Of a stretch of DNA of 64,000 bases, positions 50,480-63,203 are shown piece after piece. The stretch covers positions 23,437,001 to 23,501,000 of the forward strand of contig NC_079885.1 of the NCBI RefSeq assembly GCF_029227915.1, given 5' to 3'. How positions within the stretch are numbered: position 1 is the stretch's first letter; the number at the start of each line of letters is the position of its first letter. A program made the position numbers and the translations under genes. This stretch comes from Hydractinia symbiolongicarpus. Its lineage: Eukaryota > Cnidaria > Hydrozoa > Anthoathecata > Hydractiniidae. The notes under the pieces are model-generated. The model was not told the DNA's origin. It saw nothing but the letters and a program-made list of their open reading frames with translations, and searched no databases.

Positions 50480-53370
50480 TAGAGCTAGGTTGCCTAATAA
50501 GTTATATACGCAATGTTTAACAACCTGCTTACCCGGCCATGCATCACGGCTGTTTCGCTACGGTCAAACCGCGGACAAAATTAAGATGGCTTCCACAATT
50601 TTTTTGGAAATTTTGTATTTTTATCATTTTTTAAGTTATTGAAACTTTTTTTGTGTTGTTTTAATTTTACTGAATTAAAAAGTATTAAAACGATCTACTT
50701 TTCCCCTTTTTAAATATATAAATATGTTATACATGTGTGTTATAAATTTCGAGTTATTTCGTCGAATAAAACACACAAAACTAAAAAAAAAATTATTTTT
50801 GGCGAAAGTATACCATCTTTCCAACCTTGTGCCAATGCCGCGCTACTAGCTACGGACTTGAAAATTGGTATGGGGGGCCTAGAAACATGGTTCTATTGGC
50901 CGGTACCGTGCACCGTTCGTCTCGCAAACTATAAACTACTTAAATTTTAAGTTAAAGTCTTCTTTAGGCGCTAAAAAAGAGGAGAAAAAGTTGCCAAAGT
51001 GGTGCACGGCGATTTGATGTAGTCTGATCCCTTTTCTGTCTAATTAAATAATTATCTAAACTTCTAAGCAAGTCAGCAAGTGGTTTTTCCCAGCAAAATT
51101 ACGGCAACCCGGTGTTTACTTTTGACTTGATTGCTCGACCCGGGAATCCTAATCCGAAACCGGGATTTTTTGAAAATGTTGGAATAAGCGAGACAACGGT
51201 GTCTTAGCAATTTTGAAGCTAGCTAAAGTTTGGCAGAGCACGAGGTAAGGGAAAAACAATAAACTACTTTATTTTGCAGGGATTTTAATATTATTTTTTT
51301 GCTATAAGATCACCCTTGGTTTTAAGAAATTGTTTTATAGCAAAACTTCAAACGTGGCTAATTGTTATCTTTTTTAATCTTTTTTCTTCTGTTTTGTATT
51401 TTTCTGTAAAGAGTAGCTATTTTTTGGTCCTACAGTTTTGCATTTTGCATCGTATTTTGTTGCTAAGTCACTTAATACTTCTTTTTTTTATTTAGTTAAG
51501 ACTTTGGTGGGCTTTTTCAAGATAAAATTGTTGAAATCAAAGATGTTTATGGCTAGCTAGCTAGCTAATCTTGGCTTTATCACAAGATTGGGTGCTATTT
51601 TATACAATTTATAAAGAAACACAACATGATTGCTTTGTATATATTTAATGTATATAATAAACTATTTATGCACAACTTGAGATATTTTCTACTAGCATGA
51701 TAAACTAGAATGTTGAAACTGTCGACTCTGAATGACGTTTTATTTAATGTATGATGTCACATATTTAGCCCGAAAACCCTTAGGACCAAAAGTGACCCTT
51801 TGGACAATTTCGGACAGTAATAAAATTAATTAATTTTTATTCCATATATTTAACCTAACCTTTGGACCATAAAAAACATGTTTCCTTAACTTTATTCTAG
51901 AGATATTGTGGAAGACATTCATCTAAATGATAATTTGTAAGTCATTTTTAGAAATTTTGGCCTAAATATACCAATTTCGGACAGGTGTCCAAAAAAATTT
52001 TTCTTTTAATAATATGGACAATTTATCTGAGATTATTATTCTTTTTACAGAATATAAAAATTTTATTTCGTTCTTGAGATATCCTGTTTTAACTGAGAGG
52101 GTAATTCGAATTATTTTTTCGTAACATTTTTGTCCGCTTCGAAACAGCTGTGGCATGTGCAGTTTGAAGTAAGCACTCAGCCACCTTTCTTACGTAATGC
52201 AACCCATGCTTCATATAGTTTTTTTTTTTGGCCTTGTCTTCGACTTGGTAAAAACTTTAAAATAAAAATAGAGCATTATAAGGGGAGCAGTCATAATAAG
52301 TCATCATTGTTATGATAATAGACCTCTTGAACATGAACACTTAAAAAAAAGGTGCATATATAAATCCAATGATTTAAAAGCCTTCGTTGACTCGTGAGTG
52401 ATCACTACTAGGACTTTTCACTAAGTACATATGGATTTTTTTCTGGCAATACCTTAACATTGGCTAGGGTGAGCTTTTTAATATACAAAGTTTTCTCATC
52501 TTTATCAAGCGAAAGAAAGTAACTTGAATCTGACCACATGACGTCCTAGTTATATCTGCAGCAACGACAAACAGGCCAGTTAATTTTGGCGAACGTTTTT
52601 TTTGTAAACCGTGGGAGATGTGAATTTGGTGGCCTATGGTTTAGAAAAGCACTGTACTGGTGCTCGCTGTTTTTTATCCTGCTCATCAAAAGTGTGATGT
52701 TTACCTCCTCCGATTGCAAGATAAGCTGTGATGGATTGTTAGTTTTTCTGAATTATCCTAAAGGTATAATATTTATATTTGTTCAGGGGTAGTTCCATGT
52801 CAGTTCACCTAGTCCATTGAACTCATGTCTTTGGATTTTGCTTATTTTTCCATACTAGTAGATACAGTAAGTCTGAATGTAATCTACCGCGTACACGCTA
52901 ATATCACACCTTTGTTATAATTAAATCCCTTAAGGGTTTTGCGAGTTTATATTTGCGTGTTAAAAAACAATGCGCTTGCGAAGAAATATGGGAGCAATTA
53001 TATTTCTTTTAATAGCGAGATGCATTGTGTAAATGTATTGATATAAGCTATTCCCTTAAGTATTAGCATGAAGTAATTAAATAATAAAAATCTTTCACAA
53101 GGTTTTATAATACATTGCGCTAGAATGTTTTGTTTATTTAATTACTTAAAAAGATTCCAGCGCGTTTAATTTAAAAAACATATGAGAAGCATTGTTCACA
53201 ACTATTAAATGAATCACGCGTTTTTTTATTAAAAGAATACAACCACGGTTTATTTTTGTAAAACAAATGGTGTATATTCTAAAATAAATACAATATCTAC
53301 ATTTCTCGATGGAAACATTTCCTTCTTAACAAACAACGTAAAATATTCCTTCCGCATACTTTTTTATTGA
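50480..53370. other. No gene recognised; AT-rich spacer
   Basis: A donor-like GAG|GTAAGG near 51245 follows a relatively GC-balanced stretch and could mark a 5'-UTR exon of a downstream plus gene such as ALG11, but nothing proves the link. Frames at 52586-52792 and 51962-52156 have no recognisable motif. Confidence 0.35.
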
Positions 53371-53380
53371 AACAAATAAA

Positions 53381-53640
53381 AACATTTCTATCGCCGCTTT
53401 TCATTTTTAAACTTTTAAAATGCGATCTTAAAAAACATTTCTATTGCCGCTTTTCGTTTTTAAACTTTTAAAATGCGATCTTAAAAAACATTTCTATCGC
53501 CGGTTTTCGTTTTTAAACTTTTAAAATGTGATCTTAAAAAACATTTCTATCGCCGCTTTTCGTTTTTAAACTTTTAAAATGCGATCTTAAAAAACATTTC
53601 TATTGCCGCTTTTCGTTTTTAAACTTTTAAAATGCAATCT
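53381..53640. repeat. 53-bp minisatellite, five copies
   Basis: AACATTTCTAT(C/T)GCC starts at 53381, 53434 and 53487 and twice more, a 53-bp period. Units read through TTTTCGTTTTTAAACTTTT and AAAATGCGATCTT, nearly identical. No coding role. Confidence 0.9.
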
Positions 53641-55319
53641 AAACTTTTATATTTAATTACTGCAATTAAAATTTTCAAAAGAGTTCGCGCAAAATAGATT
53701 GCTAAAATTGATCTTGCAACCTATTGTGATTAAACAATCGATCGCGTGGGGTCATTGTTTATCAGCGAGGCAATTATTGTCTTAAAAAAACAAAAGCTAT
53801 CGCAATGTTATTGTTCTATGTAACTCTTCATGTGAGTTTCGTGTCCGCGGTAGATAACATTCAGACTGTACTGTATCACTAAGAAAAGGCCACATACAAA
53901 ATTTTACCCTATAATATTGACCATGTGAGCAAAGAACAATAGAATTAACCAATCAAAAACCTTGGTTAGAATTTTGACCACAGAAAAATCATTTGAGACC
54001 CAGCTTATTTTTTTCCATCTTAACTCTGACTTCCTAGTGGTAAGAAAAGTTATGCTGGGTCCTTTTTGTAAGAAAAGTTATGCTGGGTCTCCTAGCTAAG
54101 CTAAACTGGAATCTTGCTTGATAGTTACAAAGTTTAATTAATGACTTCAGTCACAATTTTTGGTTTTATTTGCCGATTTACAGAGTTTAATTACTGACTG
54201 TGAATTTTGATGGAACTTGCTCTTCTTGTGTTCAGGTAAAAGCAGGGTAAACAAATTTTGTTCTTACTTATGGGATGAAGAAATGTTAATGTCACTTTTA
54301 TTTCTTTAAAATTTAATTTTTAAAGAATTGTATGCGCCGAATTATTCCTACTTAAAATCTTTCAAAATTGGCCTGCAACGGTAGTTTTTTCGCATGGAAA
54401 AGTTGTGACGACAAAATTTGCCACAGTGAATTTAGAACACAATGGCTCATAGACAGCAAAAGATTATAATGATGTTGGTACTTCAGAGGACTGAATTGTA
54501 TTTGTTATTAAAAAAAGCATTTTAAATTGTTGTGATTAAATTTCTTAATTAGTCAAATTAATTCCCTCCAAAGGAGCCTAAAATACTACTCTGCTTTTTC
54601 GAACTATATATATTATCTCTAACAATAAGAGATTCTTCGTGTTGTAGCAGAGTGCGCATGTCTGGGCCTTCTCTGTTGAATAGACATAAGTTTTGTGAAG
54701 TTTCCAAACAGTTTTTTTAACTACATGAAAATAATGTTTTGGGGTGCTTTTTCTGCCACAGCTTTATTTGCGACCCTGTCCGCAATTTTTTTATACATAG
54801 CAATAAATTTCTCAGCCAACATTTTTACCACAAGCTTCTGGTTGGTAACCATTTTTAAAATGAGAAGGATTTTAAAATTCCCAATTATAAACATTTAAAA
54901 GTCTCTTTTATGTACCAATCAAACTTTTTATAAAAGCTTTTATTTGAAAAAAAGGGAAAATTTGAGATAAAGTGATGTTATGAGCTGAAAGAACCGAAAG
55001 AATAGTTTGACAAAGTTGAAGTTTCAGATAACAAAGTTTGAGATATAGAATGTAATTTTTCCTACAAGAGATTGCAATGACTAAAGGGACCAAAAAAATA
55101 AAGTTTGAGACAGTGAAATTTTGTAATAACGGGTATATATTCAAGATATTGAGTATTCAAGATACTAAGCGTTGACTGTAGAACTAGAATGTGTATTTTT
55201 GTATCACACAATATCTGTTTTTATGTTTAACCATGACTGTCTCCACATCTTTTTTCAAGGTTGCAGTTACATCTTGAAATTTAATATAGCATCACAGGTA
55301 TGACAGTATTTTAACATTA

Positions 55320-55486
55320 TTTGTGGCGCATAGCCTTGTGCAGTTCGATTGGTAATCACAAGGTTAGTGGTTCGGTCCACAACACGGGCCTGATAAGCAA
55401 GTGTCTTTACCACAGCTACGGGTTAACCATGGCATGGGTTAACCCACCCATGCCATGTATGGAAAATTGGGTAGGCCATGCCAGTA
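55320..55486 (+). repeat. tRNA-headed SINE (family B), copy 2
   Basis: The head has a TAGCCTTGTGCAGTTCGATTGG A-box region and a B box GGTTCGGTCC. The body has CACAGCTACGGGTTAACC and AATTGGGTAGGCC, matching the minus-strand copy at 938-1080. It ends shortly before the ALG11 5' leader. Confidence 0.6.
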
Positions 55487-55759
55487 TATAGTTGATGTGT
55501 GCACTCAAAACAAGGGTGTTTCCAACACTAAAGTGGCTAATCCTGTATTAATATACAGAATAAGAATAAGTGCAGGAACTTTTGTGATGGAAAGTTTCTT
55601 GAATACAGAATTAGCAAAAGTTTACACTATGAAGTTTTCCAATAATTCCTGATTTTTTTTTTCTTCTCTGAGAAAAAAACATTCTTTGGAAAAGAAACAA
55701 TACGTTTACACATTGATAAATTTATACATAATTATTTTGTTTATAGTGGTAAAGATAAA

Positions 55760-57328
55760 ATGAGTACAAACGAGAATAACACAGTTGGCAATAAAAGCTG
55801 GAATTTCTTGAGCACTGATGTATTTAATGCAATTTACTGGCCTATTCAACTACCTTTCACCTTCCTAAGAAGCATTTTCTCCCAGCCGCTTTGGGTTTTG
55901 ACATCATTACTAACAAGTACATTCTTTGTTTGTGGCCTTTTATCAAGGTATTTTCTTCGGAAAAGTGCTGTTGCATCAAGAGGTAAACTACCTGGAGACT
56001 CAAGAAACCAAGCAAGTTCAAAAACAGTTACTATTGGGTTTTTCCATCCTTATTGCAATGCTGGTGGTGGCGGAGAACGTGTCTTGTGGTGTGCCATAAG
56101 AGCTTTGCAGGCTAGATATGATTTTGTGAAATGTGTTGTTTATACCGGTGATACTACAGAAAGCCCAGAGGCAATTGCAGACAGAGCCAAGAAGCGATTT
56201 AATATTCAACTGAAACGACATGTGCATTTTGTTTATTTAAACAGAAGAGCCTGGGTGACTGCAGAACGTTATCCACTTCTGACTCTCCTGGGACAGAGCC
56301 TTGGCTCTGTAATTTTAGGCATTGAAGCTCTCTATAAATTCACTCCTGATATTTATTTGGATACAATGGGTTATGCTTTTACTTTGCCATTGTTTAAGTT
56401 TCTTGGTGGATGTAAGGTGGGATGTTATGTACATTATCCCACAATAAGCACGGACATGTTGGAAAAAGTAAATCAAAGGGAAGCTGATTTCAATAACGCT
56501 CAGTACATATCACAAAGTTTCCTGTTGAGTAATTTAAAAAATTATTATTACAAGTTGTTTGCATTTTGTTACGGTTTTTGTGGACGATGTAGTGATGTCG
56601 TTATGGTGAACTCCTCTTGGACTCATGGCCATATCAACGCTTTATGGAAAATTCCTAATCAAACTTCAATTGTTTTCCCCCCATGTGATACCAAAGCACT
56701 TGAAGAAATTTCTATTGATGAAATGGAATCACAAAAAGTTAAACCAAAACAAATTATTTCTGTTGCTCAATTTCGCCCTGAGAAAAACCACTTGATGCAA
56801 TTGAACATCTTCAAAGACTTCCAAAAACAGCTGAAGAAAGAAGAGAAAGAGAAGTATAAACTTTTGTTAGTTGGTAGCTGCCGAGATAAAGGCGACGAAG
56901 CAAGAGTGCAAATGTTGAAAGATAAGGCGAAACAGCTCCACATCAATAAATATGTAAGTTTCCATCTCAACGTTTCTTATGAAGAACTCATTGATCACTT
57001 GAGCGATTCAATTGTGGGCTTACACACAATGCGAGACGAGCATTTCGGAATTGGTGTTGTTGAATTTATGGCTGCAGGACTGGTAACATTGGCACATAAT
57101 TCTGCTGGACCGAAGATGGACATTGTCATTGATTGGAATGATGTGAAAACCGGTTATTTAGCAGACTCAACAGAAAGTTATGTGAAGTCGTTGAAGGAAA
57201 TTTTTAGTAAGAAGCCAAAAGAAAGATATGAAGTTTGTGCTCAAGCAAGACAATGTGTGAAAAAAAGATTTTCTGAGGAAACGTTTAAAAAGCGTTTTTT
57301 AGCTGCGACTGAAATATTACTTATATGA
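55760..57328 (+). CDS. ALG11: GDP-Man:Man3GlcNAc2-PP-Dol alpha-1,2-mannosyltransferase
   Basis: ALG11 adds the fourth and fifth mannoses to the dolichol-linked oligosaccharide on the cytosolic face of the ER, in N-glycan precursor assembly. The single 522-residue frame has an N-terminal membrane segment at about residues 45-67 (VLTSLLTSTFFVCGLL). A GT-B fold follows: HPYCNAGGGGERVLWCAI, a loop HYPTISTDMLEKV, NSSWTHGHI, VFPPCDTKAL, ISVAQFRPEKNH, and the donor-binding EX7E-type region HFGIGVVEFMAAGL with HNSAGPKMDIV. Length is slightly above the usual. No introns interrupt the coding region. An acceptor-like TTTTGTTTATAG ends just upstream at about 55746, so a 5'-UTR intron is possible. The start ATG is the first in frame and gives the expected N-terminus. 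Confidence 0.96.
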   Translation: MSTNENNTVGNKSWNFLSTDVFNAIYWPIQLPFTFLRSIFSQPLWVLTSLLTSTFFVCGLLSRYFLRKSAVASRGKLPGDSRNQASSKTVTIGFFHPYCNAGGGGERVLWCAIRALQARYDFVKCVVYTGDTTESPEAIADRAKKRFNIQLKRHVHFVYLNRRAWVTAERYPLLTLLGQSLGSVILGIEALYKFTPDIYLDTMGYAFTLPLFKFLGGCKVGCYVHYPTISTDMLEKVNQREADFNNAQYISQSFLLSNLKNYYYKLFAFCYGFCGRCSDVVMVNSSWTHGHINALWKIPNQTSIVFPPCDTKALEEISIDEMESQKVKPKQIISVAQFRPEKNHLMQLNIFKDFQKQLKKEEKEKYKLLLVGSCRDKGDEARVQMLKDKAKQLHINKYVSFHLNVSYEELIDHLSDSIVGLHTMRDEHFGIGVVEFMAAGLVTLAHNSAGPKMDIVIDWNDVKTGYLADSTESYVKSLKEIFSKKPKERYEVCAQARQCVKKRFSEETFKKRFLAATEILLI

Positions 57329-57339
57329 ATAACTTATAA

Positions 57340-59290
57340 TATTTACAATAATGATAAATTTTTGCAGTATAAAAAACCAAATCTATTGTTTATTGATTTG
57401 GTTGATTGTTTATTTAAAAGTCTGTTTTGTGAAATGAGCATTGTGAATAGACGGTTAGATTTTGTGGGGTTTTAGTCTTATAGAACTTTCATTGTGTCAT
57501 ATCTTTCTAATGTTGTTTTTTCCTTATTCATAGCAAGATTTTAGAATTTCGTTCACTCTACAATGTAAATTAAGGGGCAAATTTAAGAAAACTTGTTAAT
57601 CAACTTTTTAACCTCTTTAAAATAAGCCCAGCATCATTCTTTAGGGAATAACATGAATTTGAATGAAATGGTTAGCTTGTATTCGTGAAGAAGATGTAAA
57701 TTTTTAAATATTTTGTTTTGATGTTTCACATATTTTTATTATTAGGCTTCAATTTTATTAGTTTCTTTCTAAATAGTTATTTATCCACTTAAATAGTTCA
57801 GTCATAAAAAAACAACACAAAAAAGATTTTCTCCAGTTTTGTAATGTTTGGACTTTTATTAACTTTTGGTTGTCAGTCGCGATATTCTTGTCTTGATGTA
57901 TTTTACAGAATGGGGAAACAAAGATTGACCTCATGTTCTTCCTCCGTACTAATGAAAAAAGTCACGTTGCGTTGAGCTTGGAAAAAGGATGGGAAAAAAT
58001 GTATTTTAAATTCAATTGTTTCCATACACAAAAACACTGAGTGCTAAAAAAGACCTAAATTTGGCAGATTTGTGCTGATGTCATCATCTTCTTGTTGAAT
58101 TACTTTTGCAGTTAGTAGTTGTAGTCCAAAAATTTGTGAAATTATTTAGATGGTAGATAAAATTTCAAATTTAGCAAAGGTTTTTTCGTGGTTATAAGGT
58201 TTTAGCCCGTGGAGAATCCACTGAATTTACCTGTCAAAACATCTAAGGGAAATATTCCGTTGCTACCATCTTTGGCTCACAATCATTTGAAAAAAGATAA
58301 AAAATTGACTTTTTAAAATTATGGGGTTTGCTTAAGCTTTGGGAGATAAGGAGATATTTTGCGTTCGGAAATTGTCTGTTCTGTAAAATACATGTTGGCA
58401 AGAACATTTAGTCTGACGAAAGCTTTTGCTGAAACTCTAATAATAAACTTACACTGTGGTAAATGCAAAAATTTTTCCTGGTACTTGAACTACAAAGAAA
58501 GAATTTTTTTATATAAATTTTGACCAAGGTAAAATAAGTACTGGCTGAAGTTTTACTGAACTAGCCTAAAACGTAGCTTAGAATGTAGATGTTAGACTGG
58601 AAATTTCATAGAAAAAGAATACTAGGAAATAATTTAGAATTATGGTAAATATTATTTCTAACGGTATAATGATAATCTTTCCAAATCGACTCACTTATTT
58701 TATCCTTTGGCGTAGACTCTGTGTTTTCTTGTTAAATGTGTTTGATGTGTCAGAAATTTCGCGTTTTTGGTTGTGTTAAGAAATGACGCCTTTATATAGA
58801 ATTGTTTAAAACAGTATTTTTATCTCACCTTCAGCTAAATAATTAAGGATCCTGATTGGTTGCATATAGTACCAAAATTGGAAATCAATACTACATTTGA
58901 TCAATGAAAAATGCAAAAATTTATTTCCGCCAATTTCACTTTTTATCCAACCGGAAAATTGAATTAAAGATTCCTACACAAAAGAAATAATTTTAGTTTC
59001 AGTCCAATAAAGTCAAGTAGATCTCCCTACGAGTATCGTGAGCTTCTTCTGGATTCTTTACCCCTCTGTTTTTTTTTGTTTTTTAAAGGTTTTTGCTAGA
59101 CATGTTATGGAAAGTGAGCCGCAGGTCATTAGTTCTTTTACTAGGTAATAAACATTTTCATATATTTAAATCCACGATCTACGAAGTCGATATGGAAGCT
59201 CGGCATTATTAGCACAGTAGAATAAATTTGAATTGCTCACTCTCTTCTTTCTTCTTAGCTAAAAAGAAAATCAATCAATCAATTTAACAG
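57340..59290. other. Intergenic between ALG11 and PTPA
   Basis: No coding exon recognised. A fragment of the hairpin motif of the 38.8-kb array (TAGCCCGTGGAGAATCCACT) occurs at about 58204. A pyrimidine-rich CTCTCTTCTTTCTTCTTAG ends at 59260, a good acceptor for a 5'-UTR intron of PTPA. Confidence 0.45.
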
Positions 59291-59303
59291 ACAAGCTAAC
59301 ACC

Positions 59304-60233
59304 ATGACAAGCACGGAAACCAAGGAAGTGAACTTCGTTCAACCTGTACGTAGGATAATGACACTGTCTAATTTAGTCACGTGGAATAATTCGCAAGCTC
59401 ATCACGATTTGGTTGGTTTCATACTAACGGTGAACGACGCTGTGAAGGGTAAGAGTCTACACGACGAATGTTACGTGTCCGAAACAGTCACAAAGATTAC
59501 GGAGATGTTAGGAACTTTCAAAAACTGGATTAAAGAGATTCCGCCATGCGAACAACCACAGAGGTTTGGTAACAAGTCCTACAAGGTATGGGCGGAAAAG
59601 CTGCTTGAAAATTCGCAAAGTCTTATTGAACCTATGTTGCCGGAGAACTTCAAAGGAGCTGTTGTTGAATTGAAAACCTATCTGGAACACGGCTTTGGAA
59701 ACTCTACTCGTATCGATTACGGAAGTGGTCACGAGTTGAACTTCATTTGTTTTCTTTGCTGTCTGTACAAGTTAAAGGTTTTAACGGAAAACGATCGCGT
59801 GGCTATTGTAAATTTAACTTTCAAAAAATATTTAGAAGTCGTCAGAGATCTGCAAGTCACGTACCGAATGGAACCTGCAGGTAGCCACGGTGTATGGGGT
59901 TTAGACGATTATCAATTCGTTCCGTTTATATGGGGGAGTAGCCAACTAATTAATCATCCTACGTTCTTTCCCAGCGCACTCGCTGATGAAAAGGTTACAG
60001 AAGAAAATAAGGACAACTACATGTTCTTTGGGTGTATAGCTTATATTAACACGGTCAAAAGTGGACCGTTCGCAGAACATTCAAACTCGTTGTGGGGCAT
60101 CAGTTCTGTCCCACACTGGTCAAAGGTCAACTCTGGTCTCATCAAGATGTACAAAGCAGAAGTTTTGTCGAAGTTTCCAATCGTGCAGCATTTTCTGTTC
60201 GGGACGCTAATGTCATTTGAAAAAGCTTCTTGA
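59304..60233 (+). CDS. PTPA: Serine/threonine-protein phosphatase 2A activator
   Basis: PTPA is a peptidyl-prolyl isomerase-like activator that loads metal into the PP2A catalytic subunit. The 309-residue single frame shows the family text from RRIMTLSNLVTWNNSQAHHD through GSGHELNFICFLCCLYKL, YRMEPAGSHGVWGLDDYQ, FVPFIWGSSQL and PFAEHSNSLWGISSVPHW to VQHFLFG near the end, all expected blocks in order. The length is normal. It has no introns in the coding part, and its third-position composition is visibly richer in G and C than the flanks. The ATG at 59304 is the first in frame. Acceptor-like TTCTTAG lies 43 bp upstream. Confidence 0.96.
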   Translation: MTSTETKEVNFVQPVRRIMTLSNLVTWNNSQAHHDLVGFILTVNDAVKGKSLHDECYVSETVTKITEMLGTFKNWIKEIPPCEQPQRFGNKSYKVWAEKLLENSQSLIEPMLPENFKGAVVELKTYLEHGFGNSTRIDYGSGHELNFICFLCCLYKLKVLTENDRVAIVNLTFKKYLEVVRDLQVTYRMEPAGSHGVWGLDDYQFVPFIWGSSQLINHPTFFPSALADEKVTEENKDNYMFFGCIAYINTVKSGPFAEHSNSLWGISSVPHWSKVNSGLIKMYKAEVLSKFPIVQHFLFGTLMSFEKAS

Positions 60234-60767
60234 TAAATATTTTAATGAGAGCATTTTCTAATTTAAAAAAGTTAAAATTCAAACATCATATCCTCACAAA
60301 TGAGTGGTAGACCCTCCCTTGCGATTAACCTTCGATTTCGTGCAAAGTTGCCATATTTTAAAAAAATGACGATAAACGAATTTTACGCAGTCTTCATATC
60401 GGAAGTGAATTAATTTTCGCGGCAACTTAATTCTGCGAAGCTGCAAGTCTTGATATTTCGCGAGAATTTTTTTTTTTTTTGCGAATTGTGCGAAAAAAGA
60501 AATTGATGACATTTCTCTCTCAATGTTTACCTTTTTTTAAAAATTCTTATGTAACATAAAGAATGTAAAAAAAAAAATATTATAAACCTTTTTTAAACGA
60601 GAGAAAAAAATTCACGTGCGTGCGTGTGTTACGTAACTTTCGAATTTTCAAATGCTTTCTAGAACATTTTTTGATATGGAATGTTTTTTATAAGTAAAAT
60701 ATTTCGTAAACAAACCTGCAATAACAGGAAAAACATTTGCGACAGTGGGAAGGAGAAGTAAGTCAGC

Positions 60768-60839
60768 ATGTCAAGTGATTCAGAAGATGATTCTTTTCAA
60801 CCAAGGAAATCTGTGAAAAATAACACTAAGAGAGAAAGG
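60768..60839 (+). CDS. Possible first coding exon of an unknown gene
   Basis: ATG opens MSSDSEDDSFQPRKSVKN, an acidic-then-basic start typical of nuclear proteins, and reaches AGG|GTAAAA, a weak donor in phase 0. Unspliced, the frame stops four codons later. I cannot find a following exon in the window on plus. Low confidence. Confidence 0.2.
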
Positions 60840-61059
60840 GTAAAATATGGCTAAAAAGACCGACAACGGCAAGGTTTAAAAATAAGGTAAAAAACAAGAA
60901 AATTATCCAAAAACAGAGACAGCAAAAAAAAAAGGTAAACAATCCCCTTTCTTTTCTTCGTTTCACCCAGTTTCTTGCTTTTCCCCCCAGTTCCCCCAGT
61001 GCCATCATCGAAATCCAATAACTCGCTTAAAACAATAAACATTATTCAACCAACTCGAA

Positions 61060-62240
61060 CCAACTCGAATGTAAAATTTGAATTTTTTAACATCCAAATT
61101 TCATCCAACATTTAAATTCAAAATGTTAGGTGCATTTGCGCCCGCAAAAGCACATAGCCCAATTTGTCTGTTACTCTAAATGGACTTGTGTTTCCATTAA
61201 AGCAATCCGCAACAGAGGGTTCCATTCGCAAAATATTTTAATGAAGACTATTGGCAGAATACAATTACCTCAAAATATCTAAATTAACGAACATTCTAAA
61301 AAGCGGACACCTCCAATTTACCGACAAATTTCATAATACCGGATGAATCCTAGTCATAGCAGACAAGCATTAGCGGACACTCCAGTAGCGCACGCGTTTT
61401 TTTGTCACCAAAACGCCTTTTTGGCGATTTTTTCTTTTTAATTAGCGGGCACCTCGAGAAATTTTTTGTAAGATTTTATTGGTCAGAGTAAAGAATTCTC
61501 GCTTATCAACTTTTTTCTGTTTACTTTATTAATTTAAACCTTTTGTATAGTTTCTGTAGTCTATATTATAATGCCCGTTTACGGCTGTCTGTTTGCCACG
61601 CAAAATGGTACTGCAAGCGAACCCGTTGTTTTTTCCAAGGGCCACTGACTAGCATAGTATATAATGTTTCTTTTTGAAACAAAAACGAACTTTCGTAACC
61701 TAGCTTTCCCCAAAAACCACAAAATACATTAATTTTTCGACTCAATAGCAAAAATTTGCTCAAAAATAGCTAACTTTCTGATCAGCGGACAGATAGTTTT
61801 GTACCAATGATGTCCAGTAATTATAGAACTACCGTGGTAGTCTTTAGAATCCGGAAAGACTAAGAATTCTTGTACGGGGCACAGCTCTTCCTTTCTGTCA
61901 TGCGAGTTTTCTACCACTACTGTTTCGTCAGCATATCATAGGCCTCTAAAGAGCTGTTTGTATGAAAGGTGGGACGGAACGATTGCTGAAATTCCGTCCA
62001 CACTAATAATAATAATCACTTTTTTGTCCCACGACAATTTCGCTTGAGCTGTAGGGGACGTTTTTTTCGCGCCTCATACACGTCTTTACCTTTTGTAAAA
62101 AATGTATGAGAGTATCGGGCTGGGATTTCGGGTTAAAAACAATAACAATAGATTGATTCTCCACCGGAGTTTCTGTCAGTGTCCCAAATCGGAAAAGCCG
62201 AAAACTATGGAAGATTCGACTAAACAATTGAGAAAGTCTT
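61060..62240. other. No gene recognised; repeat-like fragments
   Basis: Around 61565-61665 a short reverse-orientation relative of the hairpin repeat appears (GCCCGTTTACGG, ACGCAAAATGGTACTGCAAG, GGCCACTGACTAG). Similar pieces occur at 2405-2425 and 47175-47190. No coding exon seen. Confidence 0.35.
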
Positions 62241-62264
62241 GGTTTCAGCGGAAAGGTCTCCGTC

Positions 62265-62425
62265 AAAATGGAGGTCTCAGCGCGTCCTCGTCCCCAGAGC
62301 TCTTTGAGATCCTATTTATTGCTCTTTCATCGGACGAAACTCTCGGGTTTTATCTTTTTCTTAGTGCCAGAGTTGGAGCCTCGAAGTTTTATATCGAAGA
62401 GGTGTGGGGACAAGAATTTTCTCGA
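62265..62425. mobile_element. Foldback MITE, longer CCTCGTTCCCAG-type relative
   Basis: GCGTCCTCGTCCCCAGAGCT at 62280 and GTGTGGGGACAAGAATTTT near 62402 are imperfect inverse ends. The interior shares CCAGAGCTCTTTGAGAT with the element at 25987-26105, and GGAGCCTCGAAGTTTTATAT may form an internal arm. Confidence 0.4.
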
Positions 62426-62946
62426 TGAAAACAGTCTCATTAATGTTAAGTGACACTTCGAGGCTATCCTGCTTAACACTACAGGCTGTAAGGAAGTGCG
62501 CAATTAAAGAATTAGCGAATAAAAGGTTTCATCACGGTGACTCAAGTTGACAACGTAACGCAGAGGAAAATAATCCTTTAACTGCCATTCTCTCTTCTCA
62601 ATCCGCCGTCTCCGACCCCAGGGTCTGTGGCTTAATGTCAGAGCCGCTATTGACATGGAAGGTAAGTCCTCTTGGATGCAGTTGTTCGCGCGAAACGACA
62701 CTGTTTCTGGCACTAACAAAAAAACAAACTAAAAACGCTTTCATTCCATGAAAAGCATAAAGTAGTAATGTTTGTGTAATAGAAATAAATTATATTTAAT
62801 AGGTAAGCGTAAAATAATTAGAGAAGTACAAAATAAATTTACATTTTCATTAACTACAGTCTACCGAAGAAAAAATCGTCAGCTGGTATCTGTTAAAAGA
62901 AATCGATAAACCATCTCGAAAAGTCTTCCCAAACAACCGTATCTTC

Positions 62947-63054
<108 letters not shown>

Positions 63055-63203
63055 TTAAGGAAAAATCATACAGATAGCATAAAAATGTCGTAAACAACTT
63101 CTTTTGGGCCAAAAAAGCTACGACCCTGGAAGTACGTAAAAGAAGGACTAATCTCGAAAGAAGGACTAATCTCGTGCCACAAGCAGTTATACGAACTGTT
63201 TCT

